Positions 25,201 through 38,340 of a DNA stretch of 64,000 nt are shown piece after piece. Every line of letters starts with the position of its first letter. Position 1 is the stretch's first letter. A program made the translations under genes and the position numbers. Where the stretch lies: assembly GCA_038503065.1 (NCBI GenBank), contig JBCAMK010000013.1, positions 1,674,001 to 1,738,000 on the forward strand, written 5' to 3'. A model generated the notes under the pieces. The model was not told the DNA's origin, did not search any database, and saw only the letters and a list, made by a program, of their open reading frames with translations. The DNA is from Paragyromitra xinjiangensis (Eukaryota > Ascomycota > Pezizomycetes > Pezizales > Discinaceae).

Positions 25201-28200
25201 CTGTTAAAGCACGATGAGCTGGCTAATGAACCGATCTGCCGAAGAAATAGATATATTCCGCAAGGAAATTATTTCCGATGCGACGGCCTATAGAGCTATG
25301 TCGGCGACATTATTTATGAGCTGGATGGGGATGCTCCACGCGGGTGAAAATACTGTAGTTGAGAATTGTATATTCTTTACCTGCAGTAGTGCAGAAGTTG
25401 GTCCCTGCATACGCTTTATCTCAATACTGGAAGCCGTTAACCGGGTTCGTTGATAAGAAGTCGATAAGGAATGGTAAAATTGTACCGTAGCACGAAGATT
25501 ATCTGAAATGTATTTCCGAGAGCAAATTGCGGGAGTTTGTGAAATGTAACCATAGATTTGCTACCTCCTTTAGAGGGCCATACATAGGTGATACGAGGAA
25601 ACAATTTTTTATTCATAGGCTGTCACTCGATTCATCAACTTTTCTAAGTTTCGTCTACTACGTTTTGGGATATGAGATGAGAACTGACCTGAACGTAAAA
25701 TTTCCCTTAGGTGACTTGTTATCTAACGAGTCTTACCGGGGCATGTCGCCCAGATTTAAATTTGTTGAACATAGGTGTGCTATTGCGTGATGCTACTAAA
25801 CGCGCAAGGCTAGTTGCTAGAGGGGGGGGAGGTTACATATTGGATGGTCTAGGATAGGAAATGGGGATTAACCCCCCATACCACCGATGCAGATACATTG
25901 GTATCACTACTCTTAAGTGATAAATTTTCGGGATTAGGTGACTACCATCTAGCCTAACAGAAGTGGCGTTTGGTGGAGGTAATTAAATTGGGTACGAAAG
26001 GGGTCCTGGTACGTTTAGCGCGTTTATTAGCTAGGTAGACGCATCTTGGATTTGCAGCTGGTAGGTCACAAACGAAGTTGGAGTCTCATACAATTAGAAA
26101 TTTTGTGGGTAATGGATTCCAATTGCCCACTTATCAGAACACTTGATTAATTACGGATAGCTTCATTACGTCAAAGCTTTCTTACAAACTCGTGGGCCTA
26201 AAAATTGTTGGCGGTCTTAGCATCAGGTCGCTCCGAGGCCCCTCTAGTAACTCCGGTTTTACGGCGGTACATAAATCTAAAGGAGGGGAGGGCTGGCTAC
26301 GCCCCGGTGGCGTTATCACGAGACGTTTCTATTTTTGCAACAGTGCTTTTTCCGATTCGCCATTCTTTGTCGTCCTTTCCTTCAAGCGATTTCGATCTTA
26401 GTTGTTAAACTGAAGCTTTTCACTATTGTAGAAGTTGGGACCTGAATCGATCTCAAACGTCGGGAGGTATGAGGAATTGGGGTCGCTTCCTAAGTGATCT
26501 TCCGGGTTGGTTGCGTGCGGAAGAACCGAAGGCGAGACGTTAATTAGTATCCCCCCTGTTTACAGCTTATACTTGCTTACATGCATGTTACTGTGAAGGA
26601 TGCTTGACTCGTAGTCGCGGATGCAGGGGAATTGGATTCTGATTCTCTACTAGTATCTTGGATATATGTAACAACGGAGATATTAATGGTTCTCGATACT
26701 CCTAGTGAGAATTGAACTTTTCGGGGAGTATTTTACATTTCTCGTGGGGGAATGCAGAAACTACACGGGGGGAAACATCCGCACCAACCACCAGATGGCC
26801 CTCCTTCCGTGTGGAGAAATTTATCCCCACATCGCAATCCTAGATGGGAGCCTACTAGTCGCGTCATAAGTACGTAGATTTTAGGGAATGAGCTTACTAT
26901 GGGGGCCACAGGTCCCTATGGACTATTCAAATCAACTAATGTTATGGGTACTAGACACCTGCAACTAGCTTAGAAATCCGTGGGATTTCGTGGTGCTGCT
27001 GCCATGTCATGCATAGCTGCGGTTGCTTTTGTGGTAGTGAGAAGCAGTATCACGAAAAGTCCAAATCAACGAGAAAATACGGGAAAGTAGAGATCATACA
27101 GTTTATACTACGAGTAAGTATATGTTCACGACGAAAATTTCTTTGCGACAAATATAAATCTGATGCTCTCAAGTTAGATATGGGACATATGGGAGAAACT
27201 ACGGTGTTGCAATAAGCTTTGATTTATTGCTATTGGTTCGCTCATTTTGCATCTAGTCATGTAGCTGGCAAATTTCCTGGACCCCGCTCAGAGCTTGATA
27301 CCAACCAGCTAACCCTCTCCAAGTCTAATTGTTTTTTGTGTGTACAGTTATAGCTAAATCAAGGTGCTTCAGAGGAAAAAAAGCCTCGTAGTTTTGGTCT
27401 ACGACCTTGAACTTAACTTGATTAACTCTTTATGCCGGAAGTGCGGTGGTAGGAGGCTAGTACACGCGTTTGAGTAGTTCGTTTCGTCGGATGAACGCGT
27501 GCACATAACCTAAAATGCGCTGCTGATATCTAATGGGGGTGATGTGCGAATTCCATATCATGTCTAGAATTACCTAACAGCGAGGTAGTATGACAGTTAT
27601 CCAGGAACGTGTATAGCATAGCGTAGCTTCTAGGATAAGAACATAAAACTTTCCGTGCATAGTGAGATTTTGTTATCAGTGGTTCTCAGCATCTCTACGT
27701 CGACTTCGGACACGCATTCTTTGGAATTTGATGTCAATTTAGCTCTCGGCAATACCATGTGGAAAGTGGGCATGTCCCGAAGTTCGGGATTTGAGTCCAC
27801 TATTTCATTTATCACCTATAATATAGTTATCTAACCCCCTGGGGTATCCCAGAGCTCTAAATCAATTGTAATGATGAAATATGCTGGTTTCAAAACAGTG
27901 CCTGGTGTCTAGTAGCAGAGCCTATTAGATACCATAGACTTAGGTCCACTTTCCTGGTTTTTTTGAGTATATATGAAGCGTACTGTTCACACAAACTATA
28001 GCTCCATTCACCCTTATACTTGCTGTCCCTCTCCAGTCTATGTGATTTTTTTGGTGACTTCGTACTTTGTACCTAACCTAATATCTAACACTTCAATATG
28101 TGGTTAATATATATACATGGCCTATCAAAACCCTCTCACTAACCCTTACACATGCTCCTGTTCGTTGGGCCTTTGTCAAAGTCTTCAAAAGATGGATACA

Positions 28201-28714
28201 AGTCTACCTAGTCACAGGAAACGTTTCAGGACTACGATTCGGTCATTAATCTGGGAATTTGAGTGAAGGATAGGATATTACTTCTCCAGGCTAGTAATTG
28301 GTACTGCTGTTGGCTATGTACTATCGACGACTCACTTTTCTTTATTTTACTCACAAGATATCACTCGCAATTTGTGATTCGAGCTTGGGTGTCTTAGATT
28401 TCCAAAATTAACCCTAAGGTGTGTGCCCTTCCTTGGGGTCTAGATGAAACGTTATGATGACATCGCTACTTGTTTCTGCAGCGTTGCGTTTGTTGCGCAT
28501 AGGAACCTTCTTGTTGGGGAGAGTAGCGTATTTATCGCTCCCCTCGTTCCCAGAGATGAGGGTTCACTGGAGATGACGGAAACGACTCGAAACGATCTAA
28601 GACGCGAGCATAAGTTCGAATATTATGTACTCCTCTTGTTTCCCCAGGTCATATTGTTGCTAGGCAGATTTCAAAACACAAATCAACGGCCCCTGGGCAA
28701 ATATGGCCAAAGCA
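22275..28714. other. 6.4-kb gene-poor block
   Basis: No reading frame here shows a recognisable domain, and I found no splice-linked exon chain on either strand. Noted items: two perfect 14-bp palindromes (23691-23704 and 23719-23732) and three ATCACTCG copies (23271-23278, 25029-25036 and 28360-28367). The DNA could be decayed mobile elements, but no terminal repeats or target-site duplications were identified by eye. Confidence 0.45.
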
Positions 28715-30028
28715 CTATTTCTTCTGAGAATCATGATCTGCAGGCACTGCAGGCCTTGAGGGATCCACAGTTCCTTTCAATTTTGCCGAATCATGTGATC
28801 CCTCAGCTTTCTTTGAGATAGCCTGGCCACGCTCGGAATGGAGGATCTGCATCCTAGCATTAGTACTAACGTGACCGAGAGGTCCAGCTAGATAAAACAC
28901 TCACAGGGTGCCAAGTATCCTGATTAGAGAGACCTTCTTGTTTGCCAGTCTGCAGATTGGTGCTAGTAGGACCCTTTAGTGCTGCTGCGGGAGGGTCGAT
29001 ATTGGAAGGTTTTTTGGACTGTTCTTTATTGAGGCGCTCGAGGACTTGCGATTTCTTTAACGGCGTATGGGGACGAAGTTAGCGTGTCACAGGGGGGAGA
29101 GTGGAGAGACTTTATTGAAGTAGGCTTTTTTGATTGGGTATAGGGCACCCGACTCTTAAAACATGAACATGAATGGTATGCGATGTATATATGCGCGAAA
29201 TTATCAATGCAGCACGGCGCAGGAAGGTGTTATACCGTTTCTCCTTTGCTTTCGCTTTCCTTCTTCTCGGCCTTCTTACCCTCCTTTACCGGCTCCTTGC
29301 TTTCACTTTCATCCTTCTTTCCCGCCTTTTCCTTAACCTTTTCCTTTACTTCGTTCGTTGCCTTCTTCACTTTTTCCTTGCTATCCTCAGGTTCATCCTG
29401 CTCAGACTCCTTTCCACTGGTGTATTCATCTGCCTTACTATCTACTGTTTCACTAGCCTTATCTTTCGCAGCTGCGGCGGCATCGGTGACCTCCTTTGCC
29501 GAGGACTCGGCTTTTTCACTAGCCTTTTCCTTGGCTTCGTAGGCTTTATCGCGTACATTTGAGGCGGATTCCTTGATATCCTGCTTCGTGTCTTCGGTCT
29601 CATCAGATGGGGCCTCTTCTTCTGGAACTGCGCTGGGGGCATCAGAATCCTCGGTCTTGGCCGCCTTTGCATCGTGGCCGTGACCAGGGGGAGAGTGGTG
29701 TGCTGGCTTAGGAGAGCTTGAGAGAAGATAAAAGGCCTAGGCCAATTCCATTAGTCCTTGAAATTCAATTTGTGCTGAGGTTATTCCGGTTGCGATTGAG
29801 GGTGAAAGAACTCACGGCAGGAACAGTGAATGCAACAGAACCGATCATCCATGGCACATCGGAACCTTTGGCTCCCATGTTGCCGTGGGTACGACCAGTC
29901 GAGGCATAGGATCCTCCTTGCCCGGAATTCTGGGTTAATCTGCGCACGAACTGGCGTGGGGATGTTGCGGGAGAGCTAATCGAAGACCTGATGGCCGAAG
30001 AAGCGGTCAATCGTCGAAAGGATTGCAT
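28715..30028 (-). CDS. Mitochondrial LEA-like protein with one membrane segment
   Basis: Proposed exons are 30028-29816, 29736-29236, 29054-28905 and 28846-28715, giving 331 aa. The N-terminus is Arg/Ser/Thr-rich and lacks acidic residues (about 1-35), as in mitochondrial presequences. The conserved stretch KGSDVPWMIGSVAFTVPA, continued after the first intron by FYLLSS, forms one membrane segment. A long Lys/Glu/Ala/Ser-rich region with 11-mer-like KEKASEKAESSAKEV periodicity resembles LEA proteins. The last two exons add GLSNQDTWHP and the KLKGTVDPSRP ending, which I recognise from fungal proteins of this type. The donor GTATAA at 29235 and an AAG acceptor at 29055 are weak; without that splice the frame stops at 29230 (237 aa or so). 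The function is unknown; stress protection of mitochondrial membranes is an inference from LEA composition. Confidence 0.75.
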
Positions 30029-30664
30029 TATTTTGATAGTGAATGATGCAATTGAGATGAGAGATGGGGAATAAAGGAGAGGAGAGAGAGGAGAGGAGAT
30101 GATATGAAGAACAAATGATGGGAAGGAGAGAAGAAGGAGAGAAGAGAGGATGGGATGGGGTGATGTAAATTCGGCACCTACGGGATGACCTCACTCTGGA
30201 ACAAGAGCCGGTGTAGGCTTGGCGTCCCGCAAGTACATATAAGTACTATATTGTATTGTAGAGCAGAGTACGTCACAGTTGGAGGCTGCAATTGGGTCAC
30301 AAGTTTGGTTGGCTGGTCTATCCGCAAGCGAGACCCACCCCTCCTTCAAAGTTCCCCACATTTTATCCCACCTCCCCCCTCCCTATCCCTATCTCACTAA
30401 ACCTCATTTCTAAAACTACAAAAATTATATTCTAGGGTACTAATCTCTGAATCCTCGGTTCTCCCATCAAAAAGAGAGAAGGGAGAGTCAAACCCATCAT
30501 CACCGTTCCCTCAACTCTCCGTCTCCATCTCCATCCATCTCCATCTCCATCTCTCCCCTTGTCTGCTACTTCTTCTACCCCTTCAGCTCTGTCTGGTGCT
30601 GAAAACCAGCTCTTCCATCTGCACGGCATAGCTATCAAGATACCAAGAAAAAAAATAACCAATC
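30029..30664. promoter_or_regulatory. Divergent promoter shared by the LEA-like gene and CAND1
   Basis: Only 636 bp separate the two divergent start codons. The left side (30055-30150) is an almost pure GA-rich tract on the + strand, which is a CT-rich leader for the minus-strand gene. The right side is CT-rich on the + strand. The symmetry fits a bidirectional promoter with pyrimidine-rich leaders on both sides. Confidence 0.55.
30521..30554 (+). repeat. CATCTC-type microsatellite in the CAND1 leader
   Basis: Short imperfect tandem array of TCCATC/TCCATCTCCATC units just upstream of the CAND1 start codon, probably within its untranslated leader. It is too short and imperfect to say more. 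Confidence 0.6.
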
Positions 30665-33600
30665 ATGGCATCTAACCCGCCCTTCGCTCTCCAATCTTTG
30701 CTAGAGAAGATGTCTTCCCCAGACTCTGACTACCGTTTCATGTCTCTCAACGACCTGCTGTCTATCCTCACCAGTCCTAACGGCAGCTTGGCTCAAGCTG
30801 ATGCTAATCTCGCTGGTAGAGTTATTGATGGCGTTGTTAAGGCTCTTGATGACGCCAATGGAGAGGTTCAGAACTTGGCTGTCAAGTGGTATGTCACCTA
30901 TTGTGCTCCAGAGTCGTGTATCGACTGCTCCTTTTTTTTCCGTCCATGCCATCTGTTATGGTCATATACATATTGTTAAGATTTATGCAAAGCTCCAAAC
31001 GTTCTATCAAGCTAATTCTAATTGCTTCGCTGTCTATAGTCTTGGACCCCTGGTTCTTAAGATTCGAGATGCCCAGATTGCTCCTCTGATCGACCGCTTA
31101 ACAACACTGTCTATGACATCTACCGACCCCTCTATCCCCTCCACTGCCCTCCGTACTATAATATCCAATCTGCCCCGCCCAGCAGCGAACAATGCCCTCC
31201 AAAGCGGTACAGGGTCAACCCAAAAACCAGATCCTGTCCAGCAAACAATTGTAGCCTCGGTCAACGCAGTCCAGAAGACTCTCCTTCCAAAGCTCTTAGT
31301 CCTGCTGAAGCCAGGCAATGAAGCTGTCAAAGCCGGTGGTGCAACCCTCGATAGCATCGACTTACTCATTGAGACTTTACGTTGTTTTGGCCAAGTCTTG
31401 ACCGGTGCGGAGGTTGAGAAGCTACAGGTCGCTGTCATGAGTCTTCTTGAGAGCGACCGGACTACCGGCGTTGTTAAGAAGCGAGCTGTTGTTGCGTTGA
31501 GTTTACTTTGTTTGTATTCTCCGGATGAGCTGTTATCCAGCTTCATCAACCACCTTATCGAATCTTTCCGGGCGCACGATAAGCACCGAAACCCAACACG
31601 TCTCCGATTGCTGGTTTCCGTGACTGGAGCCCTTGCAAGAGGTATTCCGGCCAGGTTCGGGCCATATTTGAAGATTCTATGTCCATTTATCCTCTCAGTC
31701 GTTGATGGAAGAGATATCCAGGACCGAGAACTGGGCGATGAGCCGGAAATGGAAATGGACGAAGTTCGTGAAGCGGCGCTTGTGAGCTTGGAAAGCTTCC
31801 AGAGCTTTTGCACCACAGAGATGATTAGGTTCACTGATGACGTCTTGAACGCCGGAATGATCTATCTAAAATACGACCCTAATTATGCGGATCCAGGCGA
31901 TGAGGACGATGAAGAAATGGGAGGAACACAGCAAGATGGTGACGATGATGAGGGTAGTGACTTCGGGGATGATGAAGACGCGTTTGAAGATGATGGTAAT
32001 TTCTCGGATGAGGATGATATCAGTTGGAAAGTCAGGCGCTGTGCAGCAAAGCTGTTGGCAACAGTCATTTCGACACGTGCCGCTGATTTGATCAAAGGTA
32101 AAGGAGATGGCGGTGGAAAAGCATATACAGACGTCGCGCCGCTTCTCGTTGAGCGCTTTCATGAGCGTGAAGAGAACGTACGCTTAGAAGTTTTAGCGAC
32201 TGCTACAGTGTTAGTTAGGAAAACTGGAGAAGTTGCAGAAGGTACCTTCATCCCTTCTTCGACGTCTACCAGCGTTAATATCACCGGCGACATGGGGCCG
32301 CCCCCTAAAAAGAGACGGGGTTCGGATGCTTCTATGCTTGACGGCTCAAGTTCCTCCGGTATTCCGGTGCCAAGTGCAGACGAGACTGGGGTCAAGGAAA
32401 GTCTGCAAGCGCTGATTCCGAAGCTGAGCAAATCCCTCAGCAGGTTACTCAAAACGAAGAGTACGACGCTGCCTACGAAGCAGGCAAGCGTTACCCTGCT
32501 ATCCTCAATCGTCTCAATTCTCCATGGCGGGCTCGATGAGGTGCTCGGACTCTTTATTGAGCCCTTGGTGGACGCCGTGAAAGGCGGGAGCGCGTTGTCT
32601 TCTGGAGGTACTGTCGTCGCGGCTACAGCTGCCGGAGGAAGCGCTGCCACAGCTACCGGGTCTTCCCTAAGGATCGAAGTTTTAAAGTTAGTTGGTAAAA
32701 TTTGCGAAAACCATTCAGCTGCAGTTGTTGGCGAACACTTCGACGCGCTCATTCCTGCGATCATTGTCGCCGTCAAGGAATCCGCGTACAAGATCTCTTC
32801 TGAAGCTCTTGGCACCATTGTCGCGATTGTAAAGCTGCTCACTAGCGACGGTGCCCAAACGTATGCGGTTTATCTCCAGGGACTTTACGATGTTGTTCTC
32901 GAAAAGGTTCAAAGTAGTGATTCCGACTTAGAGGTGCGAGAGAAGGCAATTGTTGCCTTGGGAGTTGTCTTGGCCCGGACTTCCGGTGAAGTAGGCTTGA
33001 TCGGGCAAGATCGGAGAACGAAAGCACTGGAGCTCTTGGTTGAGAGGTTGAGGAACGAAACCACTCGCGTTACCGCAGTAAAGGCTATTGAAGGCATTGC
33101 CAGAAGTACGAAAACTCCAGAAGATGTTAACGAAGAATGGGTCAAGACCGTCGTCGTCGAGTGCGGTGCGCAACTGAGAAAATCCAACCGATCGCTACGC
33201 GGCGCTAGCTTAGATGCCTTGAGAAGCCTCGCTGGAAATGAAATTTGTAGGCGGAAGCTGGACGCAGCGAGCAAGAAAGAGCTTGTAGATGTTCTTACAC
33301 CTCTATTGGTAGTGGGAGATATGCATCTACTTGGACCTGCTCTCGGAATCATTAGGTTAATGATGCTAGATGGAGAGGTCTTCGTAACAACAGGTATCGT
33401 TGACGGAATCAGTGGCCTAGCCAAGAGTTCGCTCGGTTCTGGTCTAGTCGTAGAAGCCTTGCTCGGACTCGTCAAGACGATTGGTGAAGTTGACGATTCC
33501 GGGAAGAAGAAGGTGATGAACGGCCTACTCAGGGACGTTGGTGTAAACGGAGACACGGGAGTTGTAGCGAGGTTAGTCGCACAATTGTTAGTTAGTGGAG

Positions 33601-34953
33601 GTGGGAAAGCGGGCGGATTTGCGGTCGGTGTCGACGACTTCGTGGGCGAAGTAGAAGGCGCTGCTGACGACAAGAGAAAATGCTTGGGGCTCATGGTTCT
33701 TGGAGAGATCGGGCTAAGAATGTAAGTGGTCTTTTCGAACTATTACTCCCTGCGATATCTAACTGGGAGGACCTAGGGGCCCATCATTCCCTGTCGGGCC
33801 AGAAGTGTTCTTAAACCAATTCCATGCGAAGAGTGATGATGTTCCTATCGCGGCCGCTGTAGCATTGGGCCTGGCTGCTGCCGGTAATGTCAGCGGATAC
33901 CTGCCGGTGATCATGCAGAGGCTTGGAAGCGATAAGGACCAATATCTGCTCCTACACTCACTGAAGGAGATCATTCAACACTCGAATGACACCACCGCAG
34001 ATATCAAACCCTATGCTGACCAGATTTGGAATGCTCTATTTGCCATCGCAAAGAATGATGATAGCAAAGCCGTTGGTGCAGAATGTGTGGGAAGGCTTAC
34101 CATCATTGACCCGTACAGTTTCTTGCCTGAGCTTAAGAAACATCTCCAATCGCAATTTCCTGCAATTCGTGGAATGGTCATTTCAGCTCTGCGGTACACT
34201 TTCACGGATACAGAAGCTTCCTATGATGACCTGTTGAGGCCAATCGTAGTGGACTTTTTAACTGTCATGGTGGACGACAAGGAGATGGAGAACAGAAGGC
34301 TTGCGCTCACTGCGTTGAATTCGGCGGCACACAACAAACCGCATCTTATCATGCCACACTTAGAGAGACTTTTGCCGCTCGTGTATAGGGAGAGTTTCGT
34401 CAAGCCAGAGTTGGTCAGAGAAGTTATGATGGGGCCGTTCAAACACAAAGTTGACGATGGATTGGAAGTCAGGAAGGTTCGTAGATCTTTACTCTGATTG
34501 ATGTTGACGCACAAAAATCTTACGATTTCGCAGAGCGCCTACGAAACCCTTTACGCCCTCCTCGAAACCTCCTTCGCGGGTATTGATATTCGAACTTACT
34601 TTGACCGTGTGATTGCTGGCCTTCAAGATGAACACGATATTCGCGCACTCTGTAATCTGATGCTCACAAAACTTATCCATCTTGCTCGCGACGAGACTTT
34701 GCGACGGCTTGACAACATTGCGGACTGCTTCAAGGCGACTCTCTCGCAGAAACCGAAAGAGAATGCTGTCAAGCAGGAGCTAGAGAAGCACCACGAGAGT
34801 ATTAGGAGTACGATGAGAGCGACGCTGACTCTGAATGGCGAGTTTGGAGGCTCGGGAACACAGCAGAAGAGGTGGGCCAGTTATTGGGATTGGGCGAAAA
34901 CGGCCTTTATTGATGAGCTCCAGGCTCTAGAGGCAGAAGAAAGGGAGGTTTGA
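30665..34953 (+). CDS. CAND1: CAND1/TIP120 cullin exchange factor
   Basis: HEAT-repeat solenoid that wraps un-neddylated cullin-RBX1 and lets SCF ligases exchange substrate receptors. Exons are 30665-30888, 31040-33721, 33777-34476 and 34534-34953 (donors GTATGT, GTAAGT, GTTCGT), giving 1341 aa, close to animal CAND1 (about 1230). The start MASNPPFALQSLLEKMSSPD matches the family N-terminus. The first junction gives NLAVKCLGPLV. An Asp/Glu-rich loop (about 360-402) is followed by SWKVRRCAAK, the hallmark CAND1 segment. The last exon gives the conserved C-terminal TIP120 region (RTYFDRVIAGLQDEHDIRAL). Serine/glycine-rich inserts around 600-640 are fungal additions. Unlike Aspergillus, where this protein is encoded as two genes, it is one uninterrupted gene here. 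Confidence 0.97.
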
Positions 34954-35728
34954 TTCAGCAGGAAGCTTTGTGTTTAATCGTGAGCGGGTTAGCTAGGTAG
35001 ATGCATAAGTACCATTCATAGGGGTTATATCTAATTGCAAGTTCGTTCGTCTCGTCTATATGAAAACGTGAATATGAAACCGATAGAGTTCTTAATATCG
35101 CGATCGATCTCCAATCTTCAGAAACTAGTATTTGTGGTGCCGCTTGCATGAAATGACACATACTGCTCGTATCTTACAACCCACTCTATTGAAATCGGCT
35201 AAATGTTCCTCCTTTCGGTAGCGACGCCCAGAAGCTTGTTTGGCTCCCGGAGTTACACGGTAATGCTTTAAGGAGAAATTCGGATTACGACTCCCCTTCC
35301 TAGGCGGAGGCTAGACCGCACTCTATCATAGAGTATATGTGGCAGGGATATGATTCTTACATGTGCTGCGGTGGAAGAATGGAACGGAAGGAAGGAATGA
35401 GTCTTGAGCTTCGTATTTACGCTTCTGATGTTTTTTGTTTTTTAGTGAGATTGTAGTACTGGCCCGCTACTGACCGACTAGCTGTGCCTCTGTACTACTC
35501 TAATATTGTTCGTTTGCTTATCCACTCTACTCGTCCCAGCATCTCTACACAACACTACTAGTACGCAGCCTCACAAGTTTCCCAGAGTTTAGAAATATCT
35601 GTACTCTCGGCCGAGTACGCACTCCTGAGAACAGTATCAAAGATTACACGGCAACCTGCACAGAAAGAAGACAACCGATCCGGAAGAATAAAAAATCGGC
35701 AAGCGGAACGACCCAAACGAAAAGGAGG
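34954..35728. other. Spacer between CAND1 and the F-box gene
   Basis: 3' flank of CAND1 and promoter of the next gene in the same direction. No gene or RNA recognised. Confidence 0.45.
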
Positions 35729-37786
35729 ATGTATGAGATCTTAGATCCTGGCCTCAATGTCCCACGCACCGGGCCGGACCCAAGGAGGATTCAGTTACCA
35801 CTAGATATCATGAGCACGATTCTATCTCATGTACGTATCATAATCACCATTTTGCCCTGCACCCGAGGATCTTTCCGACTAGTGAAATGCTTAACTAATC
35901 CACTCGTTAATCAGATTAAATCCCCAGCCGACCTCTCCCGCATCGCACGCACATCTCGAATCCATCATTTTCTCGCCGTTCCACTACTCTACCACACTGT
36001 TGCCCTCCGACGACCTTCCCGCCGGCCGAAAAAGGCGGGCGGGAAGCGGATGGCGTTGGGTGCACTGATGAAGCCCGGGATTGCGGCTTGTGTTAACGTA
36101 CTGGAAGTTATCGCGGATGAAGATGATGTTGGAAAGGATATTGAGGAGGAAGAGGAGTGGTGGGAGAAAGGACAATGGTCGGACGAAGAGACTGTGTGGG
36201 CTGTTGCGGTGGCAGGGGTGGTTGCGGGAATGGTTAGGCTGGATGCATTCTTGTGCGATTTGATTCTTGACTCATTTTATTTTTCTTATCGAAGGGGTGG
36301 AGGGGGATGAGTACTGATTGATGATGGTGGATATAGGTGGAATGCGGATAGTTATGTTCACCCACTTCTTTACACCGCACTTGTACGGCATCCGGGATTA
36401 AAGTCATTACGGATATCGCATCCTCCTCTACCTCTTATAGGCTCCCTTTACGGCACGAATCTCTCAACATCCTCAGCCCTATCGTTATCCAACTCGTCCT
36501 CTTCGTCTTCAAATAAACCACATAGGCCCCCTATAACCTCAGTCCCGGCATTCCGGACCCTTCGCCGTCTCCATTTACATAATCTCCCCGGCATAAGCTC
36601 CTTCACAGATGATTACACGCCCATCATCTTCCTCTCTCCAAACATCGAGTCATTATCGGTAAGCTGGCGGACACCAACCCCCGTAGGGCGGATGTTGTTC
36701 TTACAGCGGCTGCTGAAGCATCCCCGATCAGCAGGAAGACAAGGGGCGCAGGCTGGAAAGGGGGTACCTGTAGGGACGGCAGAAAAGAAGCTGGGACTAA
36801 AAGAGCTTTCGCTACGGAATGTGGTATTCGACTTCCCCATGGTCGGGGATGTTGAAGAATGGATCGATATGAGACGGCTGGAGAAACTGAGTTTAGTGGA
36901 TTGCGAGGTCATCGATGTGTCGAGCTGGCTAGAACTTATCGGTGCTGGTGTTGGCGGCAGTAGTGAAAATTCTGCTATCTTTGGAAGTAGTGCTAGCGGG
37001 TATGCGTTTACTCATGATTCTCCTGCATCTACCGGTGGGAGTACTCCAGGCACTACTCAGTCTTCCTCGGGTACTACACATTCTTCATCGGGTTCGTTTT
37101 CATCTATTTCTCGTACCGTGCGTTTGAATCTCAAGTCACTTCGCATTAATTCTACTGCTTCCCATTGGATCTCATTACTCAATTCCTTCGACGGGCTGGA
37201 GGAATTATTTATCATTGATCCTCCTGTGGAGGAAGCATCAGAGGCGGTGAACGCAACGAGGTTTCTGGACGCGATAACACAACATCATGGGGCGACGCTG
37301 AAGAAGCTGAGGCTATGCAGTCGGTGGCATTTAGAAAGGAGGGATGTTAGTAGGTTATTTAGAGCTTGTGCAGGATTAGAGGAGTTAGGGTTTTCAATGG
37401 TTCAGAGTCAGTGGGTATGTATAATCCATCTTATTAATTTATATTCTCGTCTTTTTAACAATTTGCAGAAAATCCTCGATGTATTAATAATATTTCTTAC
37501 ACACCTCCGTTGCGTCCACATACTGGACTGTTCGCCTTTCACGCGCGAGGAGTTAATGTCAGATCTGATGAGCAAGAAAGACGCAGTTGATTGCATGCTC
37601 GCACAAGAAGATATGTTGGAGATGGAAGTATTTGCTCTTGCGGAAGTTGCGTATAAGGTAGATCGAACGCCGTGTTGGGATGAAACCCTAAAGCGGAAAA
37701 TCAGGAAAGGGAGGTTTATAGATCTGGATCAAATACGGGATACGGCTGGGATTTGGAGAGCCGAGACAGGGGCGAGAGATAGTTGA
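35729..37786 (+). CDS. F-box/LRR-like protein
   Basis: Exons are 35729-35830, 35915-36252, 36337-37414 and 37469-37786, giving 611 aa. The N-terminus holds an F-box-like motif (about 22-64) interrupted by the first intron: IQLPLDIMSTILSH joined to IKSPADLSRIARTSRIHHFL and then LLYHTVAL. The rest has irregular leucine-rich segments of the type LRRLHLHNL, LEKLSLVDCEVID, LKSLRINS and LKKLRLCS, typical of fungal F-box proteins that fold as an LRR-like solenoid. Acidic (EEEEEWWEKG) and Ser/Thr-rich inserts are present. Such proteins recruit substrates to SCF ligases; the substrate is unknown. The second junction (TTC TT|G TGG) uses a weak GTGCGA donor but restores LDAFLWNADSYVHPLLYTAL. The last intron is 54 nt and has no stop. 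Confidence 0.78.
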
Positions 37787-38340
37787 AGGGTAACGGGAAG
37801 AAGGGGTGAGAGCGGAATATACTCCACTATATGTACTAGTAGATATGTAGGAAGGATAATAATACATGTAACTCTCCGCTATACTATTACAAGTTCTCCG
37901 GTCCCTTACTGCTCCGAGTGCGTAAGGGTTCTAGTATTGATGTCAAACACAGATTAGACGAGGAGAGCAAGGGCACATCATATTATTACTAGGGTTTACT
38001 TATAACATCTATGTTGCAGAGTTCCAGCCAAACTTTTCACAATGTGTCACTCGAAATAGCGGTTCCCATAGATACTCGATGATTAACTAAAAATTGACAC
38101 GGATGAGCCCAGCTCTAGTCTATTTAATTAACCTCATTACAAAAACCCTACGCATCTTGAAACCAGCAAGTACGTCTTACAAAATACAATTACTCCCCCG
38201 AAAACCGTCTCTAAAGACACATTTTCCTCACTACTTGGTAGAAACATGGAAGCTCCCAAGACTGACACGTTAGCTGTCAGCAAACTACTAGATTAATACA
38301 CGCTATTATTCCAGTTGCAATATTTTCTAGGGCAACTGCA
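37787..38340. other. Convergent spacer, no gene seen
   Basis: 3' flanks of the F-box gene (+) and of family member D (-). No other feature recognised. Confidence 0.45.

Noticed and set aside
32159..33694. Long antisense reading frames (227 and 261 aa) across CAND1
   Set aside because: They lie opposite conserved CAND1 codons and have Ser/Thr/Pro-rich shadow composition with no domain.
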